Part shown: positions 11,273-19,771 of the stretch, piece after piece
How positions within the stretch are numbered: the first letter of the stretch is position 1
How the letters are laid out: each line of letters begins with the position of its first letter
DNA from: an uncultured Psychrobacter sp.
Lineage (GTDB): Bacteria > Pseudomonadota > Gammaproteobacteria > Pseudomonadales > Moraxellaceae
Assembly (NCBI GenBank): GCA_947501045.1
Contig: CANMUI010000004.1
Span: 1 to 64,000 of the forward strand
Direction of reading: 5' to 3'
Length of the DNA: 64,000 nucleotides
Translations under genes and position numbers: made by a program
The notes under the pieces: model-generated
Databases searched by the model: none
The model's input: only the letters and a program-made list of their open reading frames with translations
What the model was told of the DNA's origin: nothing

Positions 11273-12193
11273 ATGAGAACTATAAGCCACCAAGCCTATG
11301 TAAATAGTATTGAAAAAAATGACGGTAGTGAAAATAATATTATTCAGTGTCAGGTACAAAACATGGAGGCCAGTTATAAGAATAACGCTCCAATAGGACT
11401 GTTCGATTCAGGGGTAGGTGGTCTGTCAGTATATCTGCACTTAGCGAAGCAAATGCCTGCTGAGCGCTATGTGTACTATGCTGATACTCTACATGTACCC
11501 TATGGGAATAGGGATAGCGAAGAGATTGAAGCTTTAACATTAACAGCAGTAAAATGGTTATACCAACAAGGCTGCAAACTTATCGTTATTGCCTGCAATA
11601 GCGCTTCTGCCTACGCTTTGGAAACAGCAAGACGCTGCTATCCACAATTGCCTATTGTAGGATTAGTGCCGGCTTTAAAGCCTGCTGTAGGAGCAAGTAA
11701 GAGTGGTCATGTAGCCGTTTTAGCTACTAAAGCGACGCTCAACGGAGCACTGCTAAATCAAGTGATTGAAGATATTGCCTCGCCAAGCGGTACTAAGGTA
11801 ACTAAATACTTTGATCCACAATTGGTACCGTGGGTAGAATCTGGCATGTCAGAGACATCTGATGCTGCTCAGCGCTTACGAGAACAAATTCAGAGCTTTG
11901 CTCTTGCTGGTGTAGATTATTTAGTATTAGGCTGTACGCATTATCCCTTTTTTAAGGATTTTTTGATTGATGAGATTGCGGCTCAGCAATTATCAATAAA
12001 GGTAGTAGATTCAGGACAAGCTATTGCAGCTCGTGTACATTCTTTGCTGACTGAGCGAAGTATATTAGCTCAATCGATTGAAAATTATGAAATACATCCT
12101 TTGGTTTTTTATGCCAGTAAGTATGATGAGAGTTTATATACAGTAGTGACTCGCTTACTGAGTACAGAGATAAAGATTAGGTATCTTTATTGA
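11273..12193 (+). CDS. murI: Glutamate racemase
   Basis: Cytoplasmic enzyme making D-glutamate for peptidoglycan. The pattern is clear: IGLFDSGVGGLSV, ADTLHVPYGNR, and the two catalytic cysteines in VIACNSASAYA and LGCTHYPFF. The 306-residue reading is longer than the usual 265-285. An internal ATG at 11363 (MEASYKNNAP) would give 276 residues starting 10 residues before the first conserved strand and is a real alternative; neither start has a strong ribosome binding site. The gene follows DUF1285 by 136 bp in the same direction. Confidence 0.92.
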   Translation: MRTISHQAYVNSIEKNDGSENNIIQCQVQNMEASYKNNAPIGLFDSGVGGLSVYLHLAKQMPAERYVYYADTLHVPYGNRDSEEIEALTLTAVKWLYQQGCKLIVIACNSASAYALETARRCYPQLPIVGLVPALKPAVGASKSGHVAVLATKATLNGALLNQVIEDIASPSGTKVTKYFDPQLVPWVESGMSETSDAAQRLREQIQSFALAGVDYLVLGCTHYPFFKDFLIDEIAAQQLSIKVVDSGQAIAARVHSLLTERSILAQSIENYEIHPLVFYASKYDESLYTVVTRLLSTEIKIRYLY

Positions 12194-12374
12194 TATCTAA
12201 CGTCTTTGTACGGATCATAATTGCAGTCGTCAAATACTTATTATTTTTAGCAACATCAAAACGAAAAATTACAAGTTACTTATATTCTGCTAGAATCATG
12301 TTTATACTCATCACGAGTAAATTAATTGTATAATTAAAACTATCGCTAACCGTGCTGTTGCTATAGAGGTTATA

Positions 12375-13436
12375 TTGTCAAGTCATCGCTATCACGCTCA
12401 TATAATATGTGTAGCCCATAATCAACCGCGAGTTTTGGATAGTGTAGCGATATTTTTTCAGACGCGTGCTTTTTTGACCTATGATGTGGCAACTGAACTA
12501 CCCCAAGCCTTTTTGTATGGTCGCCAGTGTATTGAAGCTTGTGATTATACGATCGTTGTCGTAGGCGACAGTTATGGTGTAGGTACGGCTCAAAATATGG
12601 GTGTCAGTCAAATGCATTTGAGCTATCTGAGTGCTAGAGCTAAGCTCAAACCTATGTTAGTTTTGATCAAGAGTCATAAAGCAAAAGGGTTTGAAGTCAG
12701 TCGGCAACTACAAGAGTTTACTCATCTGATCGAGCAACAAGCTACTAATATCCATTATTATGATGATACTACTAACATAAATCAGCTACTTAGTAAAGCA
12801 TATCAAGACATGACTGCAAGTTGTGAGCTAAGAGCAAGCTGGGTAAAATCTGTTGAGAGTAACTCAAATCCTTTAATTTCAAAACGTACCTTTCAATACG
12901 CTAATTCTGGAGAGCCAACTCTTTCTACTGATACAGCAGGTCAGTCCTCTAAAAACCCTATAACTAAGCGTTCTAATAACCAAAATTTTGAGCATTTAGC
13001 CTCTGATCAACACGTAGATGACGACAATAACGACATGTTTCAGGTTCTTAGTCTCACAGAGAGCTTCGTTATCAAGTATAGCGCTCATGCATATGAAGGT
13101 GGCAATTTGACTGATATCACTATGACTATGGAGATAACTTGGTTAGAGGTTTTGCAAGCACTAGCAAAAATGCCAGCAGCTTCTTCAAGTTATGGTCTAC
13201 AAAGTTGTCTCAATCGTTTGATTGCTCCTAGAGCTGAGCACGATATTAAACAAAAAATGCCAAATGTTCATGCCGTTGCACGCTGTCAAATAGCACAAAA
13301 TGATCTGTATCATTTGCAGCGTTCAATAATTGTGGCCAACTGGATTGAATTGACGAAGTCTAGTGTTAATGCCTCGCAGCAAATGTGGAAACTTACTTCC
13401 TATGCCAAAAAGATATATCGAGCAAATAAAAGCTAA
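12375..13436 (+). CDS. DUF4062-like N-terminal domain protein, TTG start
   Basis: Predicted soluble protein of 353 residues. Residues 8-105 resemble a DUF4062 domain (a Rossmann-like module of TIR-related shape): HIICVAHNQPRVLDSV, a FLYGRQCIEACDYTIVVVGDSYG segment in two parts, then MHLSYLSARAKLKPMLVLIK. The middle (about 160-225) is polar and low-complexity; the C-terminal 130 residues contain a MTMEITWLEVLQALAKMPA stretch seen in no family I can name. The start is a TTG with AGAGGT just ahead. It stands 180 bp after murI. Role unknown; in other proteins DUF4062 is joined to signalling or defence modules, but nothing of that kind is visible here. Confidence 0.72.
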   Translation: MSSHRYHAHIICVAHNQPRVLDSVAIFFQTRAFLTYDVATELPQAFLYGRQCIEACDYTIVVVGDSYGVGTAQNMGVSQMHLSYLSARAKLKPMLVLIKSHKAKGFEVSRQLQEFTHLIEQQATNIHYYDDTTNINQLLSKAYQDMTASCELRASWVKSVESNSNPLISKRTFQYANSGEPTLSTDTAGQSSKNPITKRSNNQNFEHLASDQHVDDDNNDMFQVLSLTESFVIKYSAHAYEGGNLTDITMTMEITWLEVLQALAKMPAASSSYGLQSCLNRLIAPRAEHDIKQKMPNVHAVARCQIAQNDLYHLQRSIIVANWIELTKSSVNASQQMWKLTSYAKKIYRANKS

Positions 13437-13666
13437 GATACAAGCTTGAGCGCCCAAATCTCTCTTGACGTTTTGTAATACAAAGTATACGTGTGGACCA
13501 TTGTTAATTGTGTATGGACTAGAGATAATGAGATATCAATTAATCGCATAAGTTGTTCATAATATTGATTAAAATCAAGAATATCTTAATATAGTTTTTA
13601 AATTTTTTTACTTCCTAATGGCTATAAATGTTAAAATGAATGTATTGAATGATTAAGGAGAATATG

Positions 13667-13966
13667 ATGAGTGATTCTAAAAGTGACAACCTAAAGCATG
13701 AAATTGATGGCTTAGAAAAAGCCATGTATGATGCTGATCAGTTTCGCACGCTAGAAGAGCAGGTTGCAGATATGAAGCGTCGCGGCGTTGACCCCAGTAA
13801 GGCTTATAAAGATCTAGATAGAAAGGCAGAAGACGAAGATTGGGGCGACGATACTTGGAAAGACAACGGTAAATGGCGACCTAAAACACCAGCTGATCTT
13901 GATGAGAAAGCACGTGAGAATTGGGGTGGTGACAATGGTGATCTTGATCCACCGCCGATAGTTTAG
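13667..13966 (+). CDS. Small acidic hypothetical protein
   Basis: Roughly 99-residue soluble protein, very acidic, with four to five tryptophans in its second half (DWGDDTWKDNGKW, NWGGDNGD). The N-terminal half looks helical (LKHEIDGLEKAMYDADQF). The start at 13667 is chosen because AAGGAG lies 6 bases upstream; the further upstream ATG at 13649 would place that site inside the gene. No family recognised. It stands alone between two unrelated genes and ends at a strong bidirectional terminator. Confidence 0.7.
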   Translation: MSDSKSDNLKHEIDGLEKAMYDADQFRTLEEQVADMKRRGVDPSKAYKDLDRKAEDEDWGDDTWKDNGKWRPKTPADLDEKARENWGGDNGDLDPPPIV

Positions 13967-14015
13967 GTTTTTGCTAACCATTTACTATTATATTACCAAG
14001 TACCTGTATTAAACT

Positions 14016-14045
14016 AAAAGCCACACTATCCATAGTGTGGCTTTT
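14016..14045. terminator. Bidirectional terminator
   Basis: AAAAGCCACACTAT pairs with ATAGTGTGGCTTTT in a near-perfect 14-bp stem with a 2-base loop (tight, so the top pair may open). It serves the small acidic gene on the plus strand and the transglycosylase on the minus strand. Confidence 0.9.
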
Positions 14046-14126
14046 GCTTTGTTTGGCCTGTCATTTCTCAGCTGTAATAACAGCTAAGAGCATTTAATTA
14101 TGAATAATATCTATACATAATTAAGT

Positions 14127-15614
14127 TTATGAGCCTTCATCGATACGTACTAAACGAATATTGCCATTGGCGTCGGTAATTCGGCGGTAGCGAACACGAT
14201 TAGTGGTCGATGGTTCTACTGCTTGCCCTGTAGCTTGATCGGTAAACTTATTAGAACGGCTTGGGGTAATGGTTGTTTGCTGCTCAATCAGTTGTCCCAT
14301 ACGATCAGCAGGCGCTGATGTTGAAGGTTGGTTTTGACTATACTGAGTCGGACGGCTTATTGTATTGCCTTGCACGCCACCTTGGGTGATCAAACGATAA
14401 AATCTCTGACCCGCGCGGCCATCGGCTGGGAACACCCCACGACTGGTTTGGTACTGCTGAATTGCAGTACGCGTGTTGTCGCCGATAATGCCGTCTACCT
14501 CGCCGATGTCGTAGCCTGCATTTAATAGACCTTGCTGAATGTCCCTAGCTTGCTGACGACTGATACCCGGGTCATCTGTTGGCCAAGCAGTGATAAAGTC
14601 GGTTTTGCTGCTATCCTCACGAGTAATCAGGTCAGACAAATGAGCAATGGCTAAAGCGTAATTCTCTGAGGCATTGTAAGAGTAGAAGGTATCAAAGTTT
14701 TTGCCAACCAAAAAGGCAGGACCTTTACTACCAGCGGGTAATAGCAAACCAGCACTATCCAAATTGGAGGGCAGGGGACTGCCATTAGCCAGCGTTAGCC
14801 CTTGACCGCGCCAATAACTCATCGACTTTTTATTTTTACGATCCGAAGCTGCTGAATAGCCACTGGGCAGCTTGACCTCATAACCCCACGGCTCGCCAGT
14901 GCGGTAACCGCGCTTATCTAAAAAGTTGGCGGTAGAGGCGAGCGCATCCGGAACACTATTGACTAGGTCACGGCGACCATCACCATCAAAATCTACAGCC
15001 AGCTCTAAAAATGTACTCGGCATAAACTGCGTTTGTCCAAACGCGCCCGCCCATGATCCCGTCATGTCACTGGGTGCGATATCGCCGTTTTGTACAATTT
15101 TGAGCGCATTGGCGAACTCGCCTTGAAAGTAGCTTTGACGACGATCAAAACAAGATAACGTCGCAAGCGATTCAAATAATGGCTTTTTGCCCAAAGTCTG
15201 ACCAAAATTAGACTCCACGCCCCAAACGCCTAAAACGTGCTCAGGCTTGACGCCATAACGCGATTCGATCTGGCGCAAGGTATCACCCCACTGGCGTTTG
15301 GCGCGGATACCATCTTCAACGCGCTCCTTGTCCACTAACGCTGAGAGATAATCCCAAACATCTTTTTGAAATTCAGGCTGATAATTCAAGGATTGAATCA
15401 CGCTTGGATCAGGCTGGCTGGGACGATAATTATTAAAGGTATAGCTGTCCACACCGCTAAATTTACTAGAGTTTTTAAGTCCATCAAGGCACTGCTGAAA
15501 CTCACTGTTGGATAAATCTGGTGCAGGCGGGCGGGCCGCTTGAGCAGTGCTGGCGAGACTGAGGCCGATAGCTGCGGTCAATAATGAAACAGAGGAGAGT
15601 TTATTCAAACGCAT
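14127..15614 (-). CDS. Lytic murein transglycosylase, MltB_2 family with peptidoglycan-binding domain
   Basis: Secreted enzyme cleaving peptidoglycan glycan strands to 1,6-anhydro ends. The protein (495 residues from this start) has a signal peptide ending ASTAQA at about residue 26, a catalytic domain with the active glutamate E134 in VLGVWGVESNFG, the GAFGQTQFMPSTFL and DGDGRRDLVNSVPDALAS segments typical of MltB-type enzymes, and a PG_binding_1 domain near residues 345-405 (IQQGLLNAGYDIGEVDGIIG). A longer open frame starts at 15662, but 15614 has AGGATATC in the right place and gives a clean signal peptide. No lipobox, so probably soluble in the periplasm. Confidence 0.92.
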   Translation of the reverse strand: MRLNKLSSVSLLTAAIGLSLASTAQAARPPAPDLSNSEFQQCLDGLKNSSKFSGVDSYTFNNYRPSQPDPSVIQSLNYQPEFQKDVWDYLSALVDKERVEDGIRAKRQWGDTLRQIESRYGVKPEHVLGVWGVESNFGQTLGKKPLFESLATLSCFDRRQSYFQGEFANALKIVQNGDIAPSDMTGSWAGAFGQTQFMPSTFLELAVDFDGDGRRDLVNSVPDALASTANFLDKRGYRTGEPWGYEVKLPSGYSAASDRKNKKSMSYWRGQGLTLANGSPLPSNLDSAGLLLPAGSKGPAFLVGKNFDTFYSYNASENYALAIAHLSDLITREDSSKTDFITAWPTDDPGISRQQARDIQQGLLNAGYDIGEVDGIIGDNTRTAIQQYQTSRGVFPADGRAGQRFYRLITQGGVQGNTISRPTQYSQNQPSTSAPADRMGQLIEQQTTITPSRSNKFTDQATGQAVEPSTTNRVRYRRITDANGNIRLVRIDEGS

Positions 15615-15834
15615 GAGATATCCTATAAAAGTCAAAGGGGCAATAGATAAAAGCACAGTCAAAAACGGTTAACAAGACCAACAAAAAATATGATATGACA
15701 ATAGTGCATTATAATAACAGGTTTTAGAGCAACCAATCTAAATCTTCAAGAAAAGGTGTTGGGGTATGTGGTTAGTATTGTTTTGGGGGAGAGAGTAGAA
15801 GCTTGGATTAGGTAGGGGTTGTTACTCATAAGCT

Positions 15835-16359
15835 TTATAGCTTAGGTATACAGTTTGCTTCTTTTTGCGACTCAGTAGGCTTGCAGTAGGGCATGCTATC
15901 TATATATTCAAATACGGTTCCATAGCGATGTATACCGTCAGTTAATGGTGTTAAGTAAATATTGCCCATATCAATAGTAACGAGAGTTTTTAGGTCAGTA
16001 CTTTTAGATGGTACTATGCCATCAATTGCGAACAGACGTCGCTGATAGCCTTGCGTATCGATCATAATATTAGCGTCTTTAACTATAGCTTTAAAATAAT
16101 CTGCGCCCATCTCATCTGTATCTATCTTTTGCATAACAGGTAGCTCAAAGCGACCTTTGTCATCAGAGGTGTCTTGAATGTCATCGGTTAAGTAAACCGT
16201 AATATTGCTCAGGGGCTGGTCGGTTTGTCTATCAATGAGTTGACCCTTTATAGAGGGCGTCACATAGAGCACTTCAGGCTCTTGCGCAGTACAAGAAGTG
16301 GTTACCAACGCTGTCAGACAAACGATACTGAACAAATTGATTTTATTAAAGATATTCAC
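15835..16359 (-). CDS. Lipoprotein-like protein, second of a tandem pair (candidate immunity)
   Basis: Protein of 174 residues with a hydrophobic N-terminus ending LVTTSC, a weak lipobox. After it come YVTPSIKGQLIDRQTDQPLS and NITVYLTDD, a short beta-sandwich like the carboxypeptidase regulatory domain: an exported Ig-like module with a GRFELPV strand. It is paralogous to the gene directly upstream (16346-16873), whose end it overlaps by 14 bases, and both close with a CKPTESQKEANCIP / CQPNDSQKKVNCVP signature holding two cysteines. The pair follows a PAAR-metallopeptidase gene in the same direction, so the natural guess is a periplasmic immunity role. That role is inference. Confidence 0.7.
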   Translation of the reverse strand: MNIFNKINLFSIVCLTALVTTSCTAQEPEVLYVTPSIKGQLIDRQTDQPLSNITVYLTDDIQDTSDDKGRFELPVMQKIDTDEMGADYFKAIVKDANIMIDTQGYQRRLFAIDGIVPSKSTDLKTLVTIDMGNIYLTPLTDGIHRYGTVFEYIDSMPYCKPTESQKEANCIPKL

Positions 16360-16873
16360 GATTTACTCCGTCTGGCATAGGAACACAATTCACTTTTTTT
16401 TGTGAATCATTGGGCTGACAAAACGTCATATCCTCTATATATTCTTCGTACTTATAACTATCTTCTATTTTTACGTGACTTGGCAATGGCGCTAAATACA
16501 CTCTACCCATATGTATATATTCAGGTACTCTAGATGCGCTTACTACTTTTATTCTTGAGATACCAAAATTCGAGTATGTTTTACCTTTATAGTTTTCTTT
16601 ATTGATGACAATATCCATTTCACTTAACTCTCCGCTATCAGCAGTATGTCCATCGCTAATAATCGCAGGAAGTCTAAAATAACCTTCTTTATCAGTCGTC
16701 GTATAGGTATTACTAGTATAGAGAACGTTAGCATTGCTAATCGGTTGATCATTGCGACTATCTAATACTTGTCCGGTAACAATGGGCGTCAGGTAATACT
16801 TGGTAGTAGGCTCTGCTTGACACGCAGTGAATGAAATAGTTAGTAAACATATTCCTGCTAATGATAGTTTCAT
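16346..16873 (-). CDS. Lipoprotein-like protein, first of a tandem pair (candidate immunity)
   Basis: Protein of 175 residues with signal ending ISFTAC and cysteine at about residue 18, so probably a lipoprotein. The mature part has the same plan as its neighbour: YYLTPIVTGQVLDSRNDQPI, then NANVLYTSN, GYFRLPA and a C-terminal CQPNDSQKKVNCVP. Only 2 bases separate its ATG from the stop of the PAAR gene, and its end overlaps the next gene, so all three are very likely one translationally coupled operon. Effector-immunity operons with periplasmic toxins often carry such lipoproteins right after the toxin. Catalytic residues are absent. Immunity is inferred from position. Confidence 0.72.
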   Translation of the reverse strand: MKLSLAGICLLTISFTACQAEPTTKYYLTPIVTGQVLDSRNDQPISNANVLYTSNTYTTTDKEGYFRLPAIISDGHTADSGELSEMDIVINKENYKGKTYSNFGISRIKVVSASRVPEYIHMGRVYLAPLPSHVKIEDSYKYEEYIEDMTFCQPNDSQKKVNCVPMPDGVNREYL

Positions 16874-16875
16874 AG

Positions 16876-18369
16876 CTAACCTCTACTGACTAATGGCACA
16901 ATTTTAATCATTGACAACCATAAAAAACTTCGCACATCTTCTTCAGTAGCCACAGCTTTATCATAGAGGTCTAATGGACTTTTTTCAGCGTATTTCATTA
17001 GATCGTATTCATTGCCTGTATATTGATAGACACCATTAACTTTTTGCGTGACAACAGTAGAAGAACCTTTATGTCCTTTTGAATAACTATGACCACCATA
17101 AGCTAACAATATGTCATGACCTAATTCATGGGAAAATGTCTTTTTAAACATTCTATATGCTCTAGATTTGCTAACATAGCCCCATCCATCAGAAAATTTG
17201 ATATATCCTACATTGTAATATACGATTCGAGATAACTCCCAATTCCTAGAGCGTGCGAAATTAGTATTGGTATTAAATTTAATGTCAACTTCATGAAGAT
17301 TGTTATTTTCACTTATTTCACAAGTTGTGAATACCTCATATTTATCACCATTTATGTTAATACCTAGTGGGTAACTTGGGATGACTGTTAAATTGTTACT
17401 GTTACGGCTCCAGTATCTACTGACGCTTTGTTTTACTAAGGCTTCAATCTCTTGATTCGTTATATTTATTTTTTCTATCATAGGTTTATTATTATTAACT
17501 TTAATCACATTTGGAGGTACCAGAGGCACTAGTCTCCTTTTTTCAACATGTACTTTACTAATTTTCGAAATAGCAACGCGCAGATTGACGTCTATTTTTT
17601 TGGTGCTTCTATTAATTTTTATATCTAGCCAATCACATTGCTTATACTCAAATCTATGTTGACTACTGTGTTTATCTTGACCTCCTTTGCTATTCGTTCC
17701 TATAACCGTAAACTCAACCTTATCTTTAGTAAACCAGGTACTATCGTATTCATCTTTGATAAAACCATCCCACACTACTTCAATAGAGTCGCCAGCTTTA
17801 AAACTACCCGTTTTTGTAGCTATTTCCATATTAGCCATTAAGAGTACTAATTTAGTGTAGCTACCTTTAGCTATATTAACCGTTAATTTAATCTTATTAT
17901 TAACTACTTTAGAATCGTAACTGGATGCTTTGAGAGGAGCGAACTCGTTGTTATGTGCCATCTCAATACGTCCCATCCTAATTACAGATATCTCATCAGC
18001 TTTAGGAGCGAAGCTTGCAAGCACAGCCTCAGAATCCGTCTTCGGAAACACCAAGGGCGCAGGTTGTTCAAACATTGGCTCAGGTTGCTCAACCCCAAAC
18101 ACCTCAAAGTCTGACTCCGCAAACGACTGCTGAATAGCAATGAGCTTGGCGCCGCAGCTGGTCACATCGCCTTCGCGGGCAATCGGTGCATCATCCACGA
18201 TAAATGAGGGATCGCCCGTAAGAATGGTCGTGAGTTTTTTGCATTTTTTGCAAACGACTTTGTCGTCTTTACGCGAGAAGTGGACGCCATTGTGCGTGGT
18301 ATGCGGCGAACCAGTGATCACTGTCCCGCCGTGAGTGGTGGTTGCTCCCACCGTAATATAAGCTGCCAT
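16876..18369 (-). CDS. PAAR domain protein with C-terminal HExxH metallopeptidase-like domain (candidate type VI effector)
   Basis: 497-residue protein. Residues 1-90 are a PAAR domain, the spike tip of type VI secretion: TVGATTTHGGTVITGS, a CKKCKK knuckle and GDPSFIVDDAPIAREGDVTS. A Pro/Glu-rich linker follows, then about 380 residues of AT-rich sequence with beta-rich middle and, at H414-H418, the zinc-protease motif HELGH in FSHELGHDILLAYGGHSYSK, with H427 and H433 as possible third ligands. No signal peptide, as expected for a PAAR protein. No other type VI gene is in the window, so this is an orphan effector operon with the two lipoproteins behind it. Base composition falls sharply after the PAAR part. 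Protease activity and target are inferred. Confidence 0.83.
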   Translation of the reverse strand: MAAYITVGATTTHGGTVITGSPHTTHNGVHFSRKDDKVVCKKCKKLTTILTGDPSFIVDDAPIAREGDVTSCGAKLIAIQQSFAESDFEVFGVEQPEPMFEQPAPLVFPKTDSEAVLASFAPKADEISVIRMGRIEMAHNNEFAPLKASSYDSKVVNNKIKLTVNIAKGSYTKLVLLMANMEIATKTGSFKAGDSIEVVWDGFIKDEYDSTWFTKDKVEFTVIGTNSKGGQDKHSSQHRFEYKQCDWLDIKINRSTKKIDVNLRVAISKISKVHVEKRRLVPLVPPNVIKVNNNKPMIEKINITNQEIEALVKQSVSRYWSRNSNNLTVIPSYPLGININGDKYEVFTTCEISENNNLHEVDIKFNTNTNFARSRNWELSRIVYYNVGYIKFSDGWGYVSKSRAYRMFKKTFSHELGHDILLAYGGHSYSKGHKGSSTVVTQKVNGVYQYTGNEYDLMKYAEKSPLDLYDKAVATEEDVRSFLWLSMIKIVPLVSRG

Positions 18370-18542
18370 AATGCTACCTTGCTTGAATTTATATAGTTTA
18401 AGGTTCTACCTAAAAACTATCATTTGTTCAGCATTATAGACTGCCATCATAAAAAATATCCAACTTAAGTTTGTTAGAGAATACAAGTTAGTAGGTAAGA
18501 AACGCAATTCTATATAATGAATTAGACTACGCTAAGTAAAGC

Positions 18543-19547
18543 CTAACCTTCCATCTCATCAAGCAACCACGCAGACACGTCATCAATATGCGCTGCCAAA
18601 TCAGGATGCGCTTTGCCTAACGCATCAAACTTAGCTTTTACCTCATGTTTATCGTATTTGACATCAGTCAACGTATCTTTTAGTAGATCAATTAATTCAA
18701 CGTTTAGCGCATCAGAGAAAATAACGACTTCCTGAATAACGGCTTGCTTTACATCAAGATGCAAATCAATAATGCCCCAATCAAAGCGTGTCTCAATGTG
18801 ATGCGTAAATTCAGGTGTCTTGCCAAAACGCCAATCCCAATCTGCCATTTGCTGATAGTATTTGTTCAGGTTAGGCTGCTTGGCGAGACTGGCTTCATCC
18901 AGCTCTTCTACTGGCGCGGTATCCCCATAAAATTCACAAAATGCTTCGATAATCGCATTAGATAAGGTCTCGTGATTGATGTCTGCATTAAATTCAACCA
19001 AATTGGCTACGCGCGCACGTACCGATTTAATGCCTTTGGCTTGCAACTTGAGTGGGTGCGGATTGAGATAATCGCCCAGCTTTTGCATGTTGGCGTTGAC
19101 CAGTAATGTCCCGTGATGAAAGCTACGATCCGCCGCATGTTTAAACGCGCTGCCTGATATTTTCTTATCACCCACTTGCATATCATTACGTCCGGACTGC
19201 TCAGCGTCTATTCCGAGCTTTTTTAGCGCATTGACAATAATGGTAAAGTTCGCTTCTTGGTCGTAGTCGTCTTTGGGCGATAAAAAGGTAAAGTTGGTAT
19301 TGCCCAAATCATGAAACACTGCGCCACCGCCACTTTGACGCCGTGCTAAAAACACGTCGTCTTCTTCCATCTTATCGATTTTGCATTCTACCCATGGGTT
19401 TTGTGAGCGCCCAATGACCACGGTCTCAGAATTGCGCCATAAAAATAGCGTGTGCGAGTCTGCGTCGAGCGTATTAAATATCCAATCCTCGGTCGCGAGA
19501 TTAAACCACGGGTTGGTAACGCTTGATTTTAAGATACGCAGTTTCAT
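18543..19547 (-). CDS. lplA: Lipoate-protein ligase A
   Basis: Cytoplasmic enzyme that activates free lipoate with ATP and attaches it to lysines of 2-oxoacid dehydrogenase and glycine-cleavage proteins. Clear signatures: RRQSGGGAVFHDLGNTNFTF near residue 70, the catalytic lysine region DKKISGSAFKH near residue 130, and HHGTLLVNANMQKLGDYL. The 334-residue length agrees with E. coli LplA (337), including the C-terminal accessory domain. The ATG has AAAGGACAAATA upstream. Stands alone; no lipoyl domain protein is nearby. Confidence 0.94.
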   Translation of the reverse strand: MKLRILKSSVTNPWFNLATEDWIFNTLDADSHTLFLWRNSETVVIGRSQNPWVECKIDKMEEDDVFLARRQSGGGAVFHDLGNTNFTFLSPKDDYDQEANFTIIVNALKKLGIDAEQSGRNDMQVGDKKISGSAFKHAADRSFHHGTLLVNANMQKLGDYLNPHPLKLQAKGIKSVRARVANLVEFNADINHETLSNAIIEAFCEFYGDTAPVEELDEASLAKQPNLNKYYQQMADWDWRFGKTPEFTHHIETRFDWGIIDLHLDVKQAVIQEVVIFSDALNVELIDLLKDTLTDVKYDKHEVKAKFDALGKAHPDLAAHIDDVSAWLLDEMEG

Positions 19548-19771
19548 TATTTGTCCTTTTTATTATGAAGATTCTTATTAATAGGGGTATTGTTGCCGAT
19601 ATAGGGGTTTAATTCAATGGGGGTGAGGTATGAAGAGTTTGATTTACATTTGAACGTACTATGTAGTAATAAAAGACCGACCAAAGTTTGTTTGTTCTAA
19701 TGATTTTGTTATAAACTCAAGCAGGTACATGTCGTCTTTACTATACTATTTTAATTGAGAGGATATAAATT

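Noticed and set aside
11273..11362. N-terminal 30 residues of murI as an extra domain
   Set aside because: Polar, unconserved-looking and without a good ribosome binding site; more likely an over-extended start, though not settled.
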